A program made the position numbers and the translations under genes. This document shows positions 33,337 to 45,054 of a stretch of DNA of 64,000 nt, one piece after another. Position 1 is the stretch's first letter. Every line of letters starts with the position of its first letter. The stretch is from positions 992,001-1,056,000 of the forward strand of contig CAMRHE010000133.1 in the NCBI GenBank assembly GCA_947044405.1. Direction: 5' to 3'. The DNA comes from Leptodactylus fallax (lineage: Eukaryota; Chordata; Amphibia; Anura; Leptodactylidae). The notes under the pieces are model-generated. The model saw only the letters and a list, made by a program, of their open reading frames with translations. It did not search any database and had not been told where the DNA came from.

Positions 33337-34219
33337 CACATCTGAAAACCAGGCCTTCATTGACTATGGAGGAATTATGACTATTGTCTGAAATCTATCA
33401 TCCTTGATAAACAAGCAGATTAATATCTATCTCTTCAACAATATAACATTCTCCCATATGTTCTTTTCTCTGGAGGTAGTCAGATCTTTATCACAACGGG
33501 ATCTATGCCCAAACCTAGAAACCTGGGAGTAATACTTGGAGATAGATTGACCTTCTCCCAGTTTTTCATTAAGAAATGTTCTTCAAGGTCTCAAATAGCT
33601 TAACAGAGGTGAGGCTATGGTATCTGAAACTGGGCTTTGAGGAACCAATCTTATAGCAAGATAACCAGAGATATCCCCAAAGATGAAGAGCATTTTATAG
33701 ATACTTAGATACAAATCCTATGGGTTGTTGATGAATTCTTAAAGGACAAGCCTGTGATCTAAAGATGTCTCAGCATTTTTTTCTTACGTTATGTTACCTA
33801 TTCCCCCAATATATATAGAATTCAGCTAATATTATATTATTTAGTTATTCCTTTCAGACAGTCCACATAAGCTCTCCATTCAGGGGGCACAAGCTCCTAT
33901 CACTGTTACTGCTGATAGTCAGACAAACCCTGTCACGCAGTTAAAGCAAAGGAGATCACATTTCATCCTCCCCGACTCTATGCAGTACTTATGGTCTCCT
34001 ATATTTTTTTTTAGGAGAATATAGATAAAAAAATAATGACATTGTCCTCCGCTATTATCTGTCCATATAATCTGGCAATTTGATAATTGGATTGGTCGTA
34101 AAAAAATTTTGTACAATAGGCCACATTGTTGCTGATTCTGATCTTAAGTTCATGGCCAGCTTAAGAGGACCCAAAGCCCTCTTTGCCTCATAAAAAGACA
34201 CAAGTATTATAAATGACAC
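33337..34219. other. Old repeat sequence including a possible LINE remnant
   Basis: 33505-33590 reads PRNLGVILGDRLTFSQF on the plus strand. This resembles the block near the end of LINE reverse transcriptases of the CR1/L2 type (compare LGITLDSDLSFKPHI at about 43772 here). No other RT motif survives, so it is at most a decayed scrap. Confidence 0.35.
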
Positions 34220-34620
34220 ATAGTAGGTGGGGTCCCTGTTACCGAGTTTGCCTTCGGATCCATGGGCTTCAGATCCCACCATACATATTTTTTAAGACTA
34301 TGGCTCTTTTGAGCTGAAAAGCTCTAAATGATTTAGACGTGGCCATCCTTATGCTTCCAGTTGGCTCAACATATCCCAAAATGTGGTGGGGACCCTATTA
34401 CCGAGTTCGCCTTTGGATCCAGGAACTTTGGTTCCCACCATTTATTTTAACCAGGGACACCTTCTGAAGAGATAGCAAGTTTATCCAACTATTTATACAT
34501 CTGTAGATGTGGTAGGGGACCCTGTTACCGAGTTTGCCTTTGGATCCCACTATTTATTTTAACCAGGGCACTAACAACCTTCTGAAGAGATGGCACGTTT
34601 ATCTAACTAGAAAGTACGAT
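34220..34620. repeat. Three imperfect tandem copies of a 125-155 bp unit
   Basis: The words GTTACCGAGTTTGCC (34238), ATTACCGAGTTCGCC (34397) and GTTACCGAGTTTGCC (34524) head three units, each followed by GGATCC and CCCAC. The second and third also share ATTTATTTTAACCAGGG and CCTTCTGAAGAGAT. Divergence implies an old local duplication. Confidence 0.75.
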
Positions 34621-37600
34621 ATCCACAATAATTCCATTTTTGTGCTTAAACAGGGTTTTAATAAAACAAACTAGATGGTTCTGACACTTAGTAAAAAATG
34701 GAATTTAATCATGAGGTGGGAGCTTATTGAGAATTTAGGTTGTGCTTCAAAAAAAAAAAACAATTTACTGCCCTCTAAATTTTGAGAAATGGGTAAAAGT
34801 TAATAAGTTTAGGAACATTGCAGTAGACTCTTCGCAGTCATAAATTCCGGATCAAGCATAGTTGAAGCAAACCTAGAATGCATAAGAAGTAATATTTTAT
34901 AGGAGGAAAAAACCTGCCAGGGCTCGCTGGCAATTTATAAGCAGTAGATTTTTAATGTTTAAATAACGTTAATGCCTTGTAAATCTTGTTTCTCGCGGAG
35001 GTGCTTGGCCCCGAGTGATAAACGTGTATCTCTGCAGAGTCCCCTGTAGAAGATGGATGAGTATATAGGGTACAGAAACTAAATTATGACTCACTTACAT
35101 CTGCCCTCCCCAGTGGGTGATACAGCTGCATAGATATTATTATCAGGGTATGACTCTTTTAAACTGTGAAGTTCTGAGGATACATTCACACGGCGGAAAT
35201 GGAAGAAGAATTTAAGGTGGACTTCCGCCTCAAATTCCTCTTTCACTTCTGTCCCTCCGTCTTTCCATTGCGGCTTTTTAATGGGGCTAATCAGCAGAGG
35301 GGCTTGAGCAATGGGTTCTGTAACTGAATTGACTATATTGAGTCGGAAACTTATTTGGGAGCCTGACTGAGGGTGAAATTGGGTGCTGATTTTGAAGCAG
35401 AATCCATCTCATAATCAGCACAAAATTCTACGGCGTGAACATACCCCACATGTAAAACAGTTTATGATACAGATGTGTCCTCATTTTTCCTCTTGACTCA
35501 ACATATTCCAAGATGTGCGACGTAAGATGACCAGCTTTTTAAGAAAACATGATTTTGAGATACTTTATCACAAGATCCCAATCATATGCCTCTTTATGTG
35601 GTTCACTCCAGTAGTGATGTTTTGAATTGAAGTCTTTTCATGGTTTTGATAGCTTGTTGTGATTTTATTGAGTTTCTTTATTTGGAAATTGAAGTCTCTA
35701 AAGGGGTTTCCCATCTCCCTCTCTCACTAGCTTGCCTGCTGTCTCTTCTTCTTCTCACTTCCTGTATTCTTCAACAAACTGGTGGTTGGGTTTTGACTGT
35801 TTCATGGACAAGACACTATGAAGTATCTCAATATATATAGATATTGTCTTTACCATGAGAGATTATTTATTATGATGACTGGAAATTTATTATAATGTAG
35901 ATCAAATAATACACAGTAAATGTATATTACATTACACTGGTTTGGAAAGAAAAAGAACGCATACATGCTGCCAAGACTGACAACGGATTTGCAGTAATCT
36001 CAGTGTTATCTTTGTGTTTACATAGAGAGATAACATACACTGAGTCTTTATTAGCAAACTACAATTAGCTGAACTGATTGACTGGATGGAAAAGAAGGAA
36101 TGCAAGCATGATCCTAAGAACTCAGCCGCACTCCCCTCCAGAGAGCAGTGAGTCACTTCACCTATCCTATAATGCTAGATAAGGAGAGATACAGGCTATG
36201 GGTCCAAGGAAATGATGTGTAATAAATGGGAAGAATAATTTCACATAGCAGGCAAAGGAAATAGCATTACTAGGAATGTAGATAGGAAAATTCTTGAATT
36301 TACATGTGCTAGCAGTATAGATAGTATCCTTGAGATGGGAATACCCTTTTAACAAAATTTGAGCCACAGTATATTGAATATAGGTATAGTGGGCCTCACA
36401 ATAGGCCCTATGGTAGACTACCACCTAAAATGGACATTACATGTACTGCCTTGACAGCTGCTTGTCTACAGTAACAAGAACATCCTCGTCTAATTGAAAG
36501 GGGTTGTCTGGTATACATTTTGTTTGTATCCACCAGTAGGGGAGGGCACCGAATAAACAAAGAACCTCTAGTCACCTCTCTCCTTCCAGCTGTTTCTGTG
36601 CTCCCATCATTTTTGTATAAAAAGAGGCCGCATTGGTGATTCGACAGGACCACTGCATACTGCTCAGGCCAGTGATAGGCTACAGCACTCCTGTTGACGC
36701 CATATTACCACTGCCAGTCTCTATGAGCCTGTTTCAACTTCTGTTGACCTAGTTTAATATCCAGGAAAATACATATTCCAAATGAAAATTTTCCATTAGT
36801 ATAACCATGACGGGCTTGGGAAACTGGGACACACTTGAGCTCCGCTTTAGTTATACAACTAATGCATATTGCTTGTTAGTTCTCCATTGCTGAGATATCA
36901 TGTGGATTAATCCAGCAGAGAATGTGTGCAAACAGCAGGTGCCCAAAAGCCTTTATAGCGTGTTCAAAAGGACTGTAGCCTCAAAAATATTCTATGCTTA
37001 TTTGTGCCTAGTGCGGAGGAAAGTAACTAGATGGATCTTCGTGTAGTTGTGTTGGCGCTCTTCTACACCAGATGTTGGCAAGTTTGATTCAGCTACCAAT
37101 AGTTTCCTAACTTTCATGATCCTAAACTTTTAGGGAACCTGGACATAAGTAACCAGACCCTTTAATAACATGATACCCTCATATACATTGCCACATTTCG
37201 GTTTCCGATTAAAACTGGACATATCCAATCTCTCAAATTTTTGAGCAGTCATTGTAGTATCCAAGTCTGATGGTCTAGGGTAGTGAAAAAGTTAATGTCA
37301 GAATAGCTGGTGGTCTAGGTTATTGAGGTGGTTAATGTAAGGATCCCTAGTGGTCTAGGATGATGAAGATGTTAAGGGTTGTCCAACTTTTTGATATCAC
37401 TTTTATCAATCTGATATCGATTGGAGCGAGCTGCAGTAATCTGACCACTACACAATGGATAGTGCAGTCGGCTTCCAACTCCATCCAGTGTGTAGTGTGG
37501 CACTTATGGCTGCTGTGAACAGTTGATTGGTGGTAGGTGTCATCCATCTGATATTGATGACCCATCCTAAGGACCCGTCATCAGTATCAAAAGGCAGGCC

Positions 37601-38614
37601 AATTATTTTAATATCTGAATCATTGGTGTCCTGGGGTAGTGAAAGGGCTAAAGTCAGAATCCTTGGTGGTCTAGGGCAGTAAATGGGTTAATGTTAGTAC
37701 CAACTCTTGGAGAAGACCATCCTCTTACCCAGACCACATTTTCTGCGATGGATTTTCCATTTTCCATATCAACCAATTTCTTTGAGAAGACCACCTCTTT
37801 TTTAATTCAATTTTGGGTGGTTGTCTCAAATAGGTTTCACTGTATGTGTAGTGGTCTAGAGCAGTGGGGAGGTAGTTACAGTATTCGTGATGGGGTTCAT
37901 GTAAGGCTCCTTGGTAGTCTAGAGCAGTCATATGGTACATTTTAGGGTCCCTGGTGGAAGAAAATTGAAGGATTAATGCTACATACCTGGGTTCTAGTGG
38001 CTACTGACCTTTCCAGGTACCAGCATTGTCCTTGCGGTAATTTCCTATTTTCTCCCTGTACTGATGTTAGATATGAGTTCAGCTGGAAATAGAGAACCAT
38101 GTAGCTATACAGCTACACAGTTCTCTCTATGATGGGGCAGAGTGATCTTGGAGAAATCTGACTGATCATTGAGGGAAATTGATTGAAGGACATTGTATGA
38201 CATTATATAGCCTAGAAACATAAGATATATATTAGCATATTGATTATTTTTGGACAAGGGCATGAAACTTTTTTGTTCAATAGTATCCAACATAATAAAA
38301 AACAATTTTGCAAATAGCTTTGAATAAAAATGTCCTACTGTTTTGTGTAGCCCTTATGACCTATATGTCTCCATGACTGTAGATGACAAACACATCCTGT
38401 ACAGTCTGATCCTGCAGTCATGTGTTACTGTCTTCCATCTGCTCCCACTTCTGTTATTTATAGCTTTAAAGAAGAGGCGGGTTTATGTAATACAGAATCA
38501 GACTGCAAACTGTTTGTTTGTAGTCTGTAACCATGGACTCACATTCATTTGCATAGGAGCTGTATACAAAAAAAGGTACAAATTTTTCATTCAGTTTACG
38601 TAGTTACTTTGTTT
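34621..38614. other. Non-coding sequence with miniature repeat relics
   Basis: 35180-35450 is a miniature repeat with ends GGATACATTCACACGGCG and CGGCGTGAACATACCCC. 36495-36720 begins AAAGGGGTTGTCTGG, the shared foldback end. 37376-37600 is a diverged copy of the type at 7752 (ATCCATCTGATATTGATGAC). No frame shows a domain, and no splice-bounded exon was recognised. Confidence 0.4.
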
Positions 38615-40272
38615 TTCTTTTTTTAAACTCGTTTTATTGAAGTTTGTACAACAAGGCATACAACACAAGGAAAAGGTACAAAGGAAGTAGCAGGATAAGT
38701 ACAATAAAATTCTGTATAAAAGATAACAGAAATTGAACAAAAGTAACAAAGGAAACTATTAAAACAGTTGCTGTATAACATGTGAAACCTGAAAATAAAA
38801 AGCTCGAGTAGTCCCAAAATCATGAAGTAGGTGGGCAGAAGGACCAGTCGTACCAACCTGTAGGAGAACAAAGGAAACAGACAGAAACTATAGCAACTCA
38901 ATCCAACCTATGCGGCCAAAATGAATTCCAGGGTACCACAGGGGTCAGGAGACAGGAAAAACTCTTAGGGGAACACACCGTAGGAGCACCAAACAAGTCA
39001 TAAGTGCATCAAGGGCTGTATGAAAAGATGGGGTTGTGTATAAGGTTAGCGGTGAGTTACACCAGGGACCCCAAACCTTTTCAAATTTAGTGGGCCGTCC
39101 TCTAAACTTGTATACCAGCTGGTTATATAGTAAATCTAAGTTCACTAACTTTCTCCACTGTGAGAGAGAGGGTGGGCGAGGAGCCATCCATCTCAGAGCT
39201 ATGGCCTTTCTAGCTAAGAATAAAGATTCTCGTAGCATAATACGAGTATGATGTATCCATAGCTTCTCATCCAGGATACCAAACAGGCAAACTTCTGGGG
39301 CGAGTGGAACAGGAACACCTAGGACCTCCGATAGTATATCTACCGCCTCTGTCCAGAAACTTTTAATAAGAGGGCAGTCCCATATCATATGCCAAAAGTC
39401 TGAATACTCTGCAGGACAATGTAGGCAGCCCGGGTGTTGTAGTCGTCCCATCTTATGTAACCGTGCAGGGGTCAGATAACTTTGGTGTATGATATATACT
39501 TGACTCAACCTATTGCTGACTGATGGGGATACAAATTGTGCTGATTCCTGTAGTTCTAAATAGGACTCATTGGTAAGGGCAGGAATCAGAGTGCGCCATT
39601 TCAACAAAGAGGGAGCAGCCAGATGTGATGTTTTAGCCTGTATGAGGTGGACATACAGGCTCGAGATGAGACCCCGAGGACACTGGGACCGTAGTACACC
39701 TATTAGAGGATAAGTAGAAATGAGCACATCAGAGGGGGGAAACTGTGTAGTCATGGCATGTCTAAATTGCAAAAACCTGAAAAACTGTGTGCGGGGAATG
39801 TTAAACAGTACACTTAGGGAGTCAAAAGAACGAAATACACCCTGTTCATATAAATCACCCAGAGACACAACTCCAAACCGCTCCCAGCACCTCACATCTG
39901 GGAGAGCCAAAAGCTCCGTCAGCCCAGGATTATCCCAGAGCGGAGTGTCAGTAGGAATAGCAGAGTAGGATGTTAGCCGCTAGGCCTGCTGCCAAACCTG
40001 ACCTGCCAGTTTGTGGAGAGGCAGTAACTTGCCTTTATATAAACGTGGACTTTCCAATACTGACCATAAGGTGGGTATAGCTAAATAATGCGCTAAGTGG
40101 GCCTCCGGGCTAGGTAGGGGGCCAGTTAACAGCCAAGACTTCAAATAGCGGAGTTGCCCCGCAATGTAGTATAAAAAGATGTCCGGCAGGGCCATCCCGC
40201 CCATATCTTTGGGATGTTGCAAGGTGGATAGTCGCAGCTTGGACCTGGAACTCCCCCAGATAAAGGGAATAA
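38615..40272 (-). mobile_element. 5'-truncated L1/Tx1-like LINE
   Basis: Reads on the minus strand. It ends at 38615 with a short A-rich tail (plus strand TTTCTTTTTTTAAACTCG) and holds the C-terminal third of an L1-type ORF2 upstream. The 13-base AGTTACTTTGTTT occurs on both sides, at 38602-38614 and 40273-40285, and is the expected target-site duplication. Truncation at 40272 is typical of incomplete reverse transcription. It lies directly beside the 49-bp foldback element at 40283. Confidence 0.88.
38945..40272 (-). pseudogene. C-terminal fragment of L1/Tx1-like ORF2
   Basis: One reading frame from the truncated 5' edge to the stop at 38945, broken by a single TAG at 39980-39982. The first part (to 39980) has HPKDMGGMALPDIFLYY, the block that follows the reverse transcriptase in L1-type ORF2. 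The second part (321 codons from 39910) has SQVYIIHQSYLTPARLHKMG, a Cys/His cluster CLHCPAEYSDFWHMIWDCP, and FLARKAIALRWM. The catalytic RT and the endonuclease are absent by truncation. Inactive, but with only one internal stop, so relatively young. Confidence 0.88.
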
Positions 40273-40282
40273 AGTTACTTTG

Positions 40283-41231
40283 TTTAATTGGTCACCAGAA
40301 CCAACATATCAATCCAGTACCCCAGATAGATAGGTTAGAGTCACCAGAATCAAATGCTGTTTTCCCCTGAATTGCTGCCTCCGTGTATGTGATATTGCTG
40401 TTTTTGCCAATATGCAAATAAGTTTTTGGAGCAACAACGTTCTCTGCACAAAAGAGCTCATTAGCATGTTGACAAAAATGTGATATATTGACAGCGAAGG
40501 CAGCACAAGGGGAAACACTGTTTGATTCAGGTGACCCTAACCTTTCTATCTGTGGGGCTGGGTTGATATGCTAGTTCTGGTGACCCTAACCTATCTATCT
40601 GCAGGGCTGGGGTGATATGCTGGTTCTGGTGACCCTAACCTATCTATCTGCGGGGCTGGGGTGATATGCTGGGTTCTGGTGACACTAACCTATCTATCTG
40701 GAGGGCTGGGGAGATATGCTGGTTCTGGTGACCCTAACCTATCTATCTGCGGGGCTGGGGTGATATGCTGGTTCTGGTGACAATAACCTATCTATCTGCG
40801 GGGCTGGGGTGATATGCTAGCTCTGGTGACACTAACCTATCTATCTACAGGGCTGGGGTGATATGCTGGTTCTGGTGACCCTAACCTATCTATCTGCGGG
40901 GCTGGGGTGATATGCTGGTTCTGGTGACAATAACCTATCTATCTGCGGGGCTGGGGTGATATGCTAGCTCTGGTGACACTAACCTATCTATCTACAGGGC
41001 TGGGGTTATATGCTAGGTATGGTGACACTAACCTATCTGCAGAGCTGGGGTGATATGCTGGTCCTGGTGACAATAACCTATCTATCTGCGGGGCTGGGGT
41101 GATATGCTAGTTCTGGTGACACTAACCTATCTATCTACAGGGCTGGGGTGATATGCTAGTTCTGGTGACACTAACGTATCTATCTGGAGGGCTGGGTTAA
41201 TATGCTGGATTCTGGTGACACTCCCTTTAAG
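40283..41231 (+). mobile_element. Foldback element with 49-bp minisatellite (copy C)
   Basis: The left arm has one inverted unit (GGTCACCAGAACCAACATATC, CAGATAGATAGGTTAGAG), then GATATTGCTGTTTTTGCC. The right arm resumes at about 40470 and holds about 14 forward units to 41210, ending GGTGACACTCCCTTTAAG. Many units carry CTGCGGGGCTG rather than CTGCAGGGCTG, so this copy has a distinct sub-type. GCTAGCTCTGG recurs at 40816 and 40963, a three-unit (147 bp) period. Confidence 0.88.
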
Positions 41232-41783
41232 TGATACATCAATATATTTAAAATTAAACAAACTGAATCAAAACGTCACACCTTTTTCTTATATACTGTA
41301 GCTCCTATGCAAATTAATGGGTGTCCGTGGTTACAGACTACAAACAAAAGGGTTAGTATTTTAGGTTCTTGTGACAGATTCCTTTAAAAGGAAAACTTAT
41401 ATTTTTGTTACAATTTCTACAACTAAATGTATTCCTCCATAGCAGTAGAAGATGGACCTGTGATGAAGTACAAACAATAAATGAAAAAATAAATTTATAT
41501 AAGATTATCATACAGCCAGGGGAGAAAAGCAAATGGCCCCCCAATAAAGGACCAATATAGTGAAACAAAACAAAATCAAGAGGTTTCTTTGAAGCTGACA
41601 TTTGAAACACATTTCACATAACTCCCAATATTGCAAATCGAAATCGAAAATACAATGAAACCACAATTTCCTTTTTTTAAATGGCAAATCCTCTTTAAAT
41701 GGGAACACATATGACGATCCAGTATTGTCTACTCATTCTGTTTATAAGCATCTGCCTCCTTGACCTCCACGTTCTTGTACTTA
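41232..41783. other. Sequence without recognised features
   Basis: AT-rich, no supported gene. It separates the copy C foldback element from the Tc1 element. Confidence 0.4.
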
Positions 41784-43380
41784 CAGTGCCTTGCAAAAGT
41801 ATTCATACCCCTTGAACTTTTTCACATTTTGTCACCTTACAACCACAAACTTAAATGTATTTTCTTGAGATTTTAAGTAATAGACCAACACAAAGTAGCA
41901 GACAATTGTGAAGTAGAACAAAAATGATACATGATTTTCAAAATTTTAATCAAACAAAAATCTGAAAAGTGTGACGTGCAAAAGTATTCAGCCCCCTGTA
42001 CTCTGATACCCCTAAATAAAATCCAGTGCACACAATTGCCTTCAGAGGTCACTTAATGACGAGTCCGGCTGTGTGTAACTTAGTCCCAGTATAAATACAC
42101 CTGTTCTGTGAAGGCCTCAGTGGTTTGTTAGAGAACACTAGTGAACAAACAGCATCATGAAGACCAAGGAACCCACCAGAAAGGTCAGAGATAAAGCTGT
42201 GGAGAAGTTTAAAGCAGGGTTAGGTTATAAAAACATATCCCAAGCTTTGAGCATCCCAAGAAGTACTGTTCAATCCATCAGCCAAAAATGGAAAAAGTAT
42301 TATACAACTGAAAACCTACCAAGACATGGCCGTCCATCTAAACTGACAGATCAAGCAAGGAGAACACTGGTCAGAGAAGAAGCCAAGAGACCTATGGTCA
42401 CTCTGGAGGAGCTGCAGAAATATACAGCTCAGGTGGGAGAATCTGTCCACAGGACAACTATAAGTCTACAAATCTGGCCTTTATGGAAGAGTGGCAAGAA
42501 GAAAACCATTGTTGAAAGAAAGACATAAGAAGTGCCATTTGCAGTTTGCCACAAGCCATATAGGGGACACAGCAAACATGTGGAAGAAGGTGCTCTGGTC
42601 AGATGAGACCAAAGGTGAACTTTTTTTCCTAAATGCAAAGTGCAATGTGTGGTGGAAAAGTAACACTGCTCATAGCCCTGAACATACCATCCCTACTGTG
42701 AAACATGGTGGCGGCAGCATCATGCTGGGGGGAGGCTTTTCTTCGGTAGGGACAGGGAAGTTGCTCAGAGGTGATGGGAAGATGGATGGAGCTAAATACA
42801 GGGCAATCCTGGAAGAAAACCTGTTGGAGGCTGTAAAAGACTTGAGACTGGGAAGGAAATTCACCATCCAGCAAGACAATGACCCTAAACCTACAGCCAG
42901 AGCTACAGTGGAATGGTTTAGATCAAAGAATATTCATGTGTTAGAATGGCCCAGTCACAGTCCAGACCTAAATCCCATTGAGCATCTGTGACAAGACATG
43001 ACAATTGTTGTTCAGACGCTCCATCCAATCTGGCTGAGCTTGAGCTATTTTGCAATGAAGAATGGACAAAAATCTCAGTCTCTAGATGTGAAGAGCTGGT
43101 AGAGACAGACCCCAAAAGACTTGCAGCTATAACTGCAGCGAAAGGTGGCTGTACAAAGTATTGATAAAGGGGGGTGAATACTTTTGCACGTTACACTTTT
43201 CAGGTTTTTATTTGATTAAAATTTTGAAAACCATGTATCATTTTCCTTCCACTTCACAATTGTCTGCTACTTTGTGTTGGTTATCACTTAAAATCTCAAG
43301 AAAATACATTTAAGTTTGTGGTTGTAAGGTGACAAAATGTGAAAAAGTTCAAGGGGTATGAATACATTTGCAAGGCACTG
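41784..43380 (+). mobile_element. Full-length Tc1-type transposon, 1597 bp, decayed
   Basis: Inverted ends of about 200 bp start CAGTGCCTTGCAAAAGTATT and are flanked by TA on both sides (41782-41783, 43381-43382). The inner edge of each arm repeats the GCAAAAGTATTCA word (41978 and the complement near 43175), giving the IR/DR arrangement of Sleeping Beauty-like elements, in which the transposase binds two sites per end. A transposase pseudogene fills the middle. Confidence 0.95.
42157..43164 (+). pseudogene. Tc1-type transposase, frameshifted
   Basis: The N-terminal paired-like helix-turn-helix region is in frame from the ATG at 42157 (KVRDKAVEKFKAGLGYKNIS, then GRPSKLT). A frameshift lies near 42465-42490. 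The catalytic part continues with VLWSDETK (first Asp), QQDND (second Asp) and [10 protein letters not shown] (Glu), with 34 residues between the last two, the DD34E pattern. A TGA at 42989-42991 replaces the usual Trp after EHL, and a second frameshift near 43010-43025 precedes the C-terminal CEELVETDPKRLAA. At least three lesions, so inactive. Confidence 0.93.
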
Positions 43381-43639
43381 TATTTGGCCATAGTATAGAC
43401 AAACACAACTCTTGCTGACTTTTTCTTACATAAACTGTTAAACCAATACAAAGTCCCCACTGCCACTCTCTCCAAATTTGGTCCCTCCTCTATTAGTTTA
43501 AGGACGTGTTCACATTTGCATCCATTTTTACTGTGCTATTGCATCTAAATGACAAAAAATAAGCAAAACGCTAATTGGTCATTTGTTCACCTGTTTGAGA
43601 GTTATCAAGAGGGGTAAAGGGAATGTGGTAACACATGCC
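43381..43639. other. Short spacer, no features recognised
   Basis: Sequence between the Tc1 element and the recognisable LINE 3' fragment. It may be an unrecognisable part of that LINE. Confidence 0.3.
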
Positions 43640-43771
43640 TGCATATTCCTGTCCATCTCCTGCAGTTTTCTAGAGTTGAACCTTCAATTTCACCCCTACC
43701 CCCCTACCTGACCCATCTATTAAAGTCAGCAGAACCACACTCACCCCAGTCCCACGGGTCTGCTGCCTTGG

Positions 43772-44324
43772 GATAACCTTAGACTCTGACCTATCCTTCA
43801 AGCCGCACATACAAACCCTCAACACCTCCTGCCATCTCCCTCCATCCATCCTTCCTCACCCCTGAAACTACAAAGATGCTAGTTCACGCCCTCATAATCT
43901 CCCGCCTAGACTACTGTAACACCCTTCTCCATGGCCTCCCAGCTAACACTCTCGCCCCCCCTCCAGTCCACCTTAAACTGTGCTGCTTGCTTAATACACC
44001 TCTCCCCCCGTTCTTCATCGGCCGCCCCCCTCTGTCAATCCCTTCACTGGCTACCCATTGCCCAGCAAATAGAGTTCAAATTACTAATACAAAGCCATCC
44101 ACAACCTGTCCCCTCCATATATGTCTGACCTAATCTCCTGCTACCTGTCCACACGTAACCTCCGATCCTCCAAAGACCTCCTACTCCGCTCTGCTCTTAT
44201 CCGCTCTTCACAAAAACGTCTCCAAGACTTCTCCCGTGCAACCTCCAATAACACTACTGTCACCACACCACCACCTGTACAGCCTCTACCCCCACCTTCT
44301 GTCTCTATCCCTCTTCCCTCATAG
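43772..44324 (+). pseudogene. C-terminal reverse transcriptase fragment, L2/CR1-like
   Basis: Three reading frames must be joined to follow it: LGITLDSDLSFKPHI near 43772, then MLVHALIISRLDYCNTLLHG at 43876, then SLHWLPIAQQIEFKLL from about 44032, then SDLISCYLSTRNLRS at 44121. These are the blocks after the catalytic core in L2/CR1-type reverse transcriptases. Two or more frameshifts and absence of the core make it a relic. Confidence 0.75.
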
Positions 44325-44436
44325 ATTGTAAGCCCTTGCGGGCAGGGCCCTCTATCCCGCTGTGCCAGGTGGTCACTGTTAGTATTATATTTGTTTTGTA
44401 TATCTTGCGTACCATATGTACAGGTATATCCTCAAA

Positions 44437-45000
44437 TGTAAAGCACCATGGAATTAATATAATAATGTACAGCACCATGGAATTAATATAATAATGTACA
44501 GCACCATGGAATTAATATAATAATGTAAAGCACCATGGAATTAATATAATAATGTACAGCACCATGGAATTAATATAATAATGTACAGCACCATGGAATT
44601 AATATAATAATGTACAGCACCATGGAATTAATATAATAATGTACAGCACCATGGAATTAATATAATAATGTACAGCACCATGGAATTAATATAATAATGT
44701 ACAGCACCATGGAATTAATATAATAATGTACAGCACCATGGAATTAATATAATAATGTAAAGCACCATGGAATTAATATAATAATGTACAGCACCATGGA
44801 ATTAATATAATAATGTAAAGCACCATGGAATTAATATAATAATGTACAGCACCATGGAATTAATATAATAATGTACAGCACCATGGAATTAATATAATAA
44901 TGTACAGCACCATGGAATTAATATAATAATGTGCAGCACCATGGAATTAATATAATAATGTGCAGCACCAGGGAATTAATATAATAATGTACAGCACCAT
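44437..45000 (+). repeat. 29-bp tandem array in a LINE 3' tail
   Basis: About 20 nearly identical units (TACAGCACCATGGAATTAAT plus ATAATAATG). Very low divergence; the only common variants are TAAAG for TACAG and two TGCAG units near the end. The unit is copied from the final tail sequence of the LINE. The last copy keeps AGCACCA...TGGTGCT (44993-44999 and 45009-45015), while the array units lack the second half of that stem. Confidence 0.95.
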
Positions 45001-45027
45001 GGAATTAATGGTGCTATATAAATAAAC

Positions 45028-45054
45028 AATAATAATAATAATAATAATAGTAAT
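45028..45054. repeat. (AAT)n tail
   Basis: About eight AAT/ATA units ending the LINE fragment. Confidence 0.85.

Larger units (their letters stand above)
43640..45054 (+). mobile_element. L2/CR1-like LINE 3' fragment with amplified tail
   Basis: The C-terminal end of a reverse transcriptase lies at about 43770-44260, followed by a 3' untranslated region with GCCCTTGCGGGCAGGGCCCT and a final CAGCACCATGG...TGGTGCTATATAAATAAA then (AAT)n. The 3' region contains a 29-bp tandem array at 44437-45000. The 5' part of the element is missing, the usual result of truncated insertion. Confidence 0.8.
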
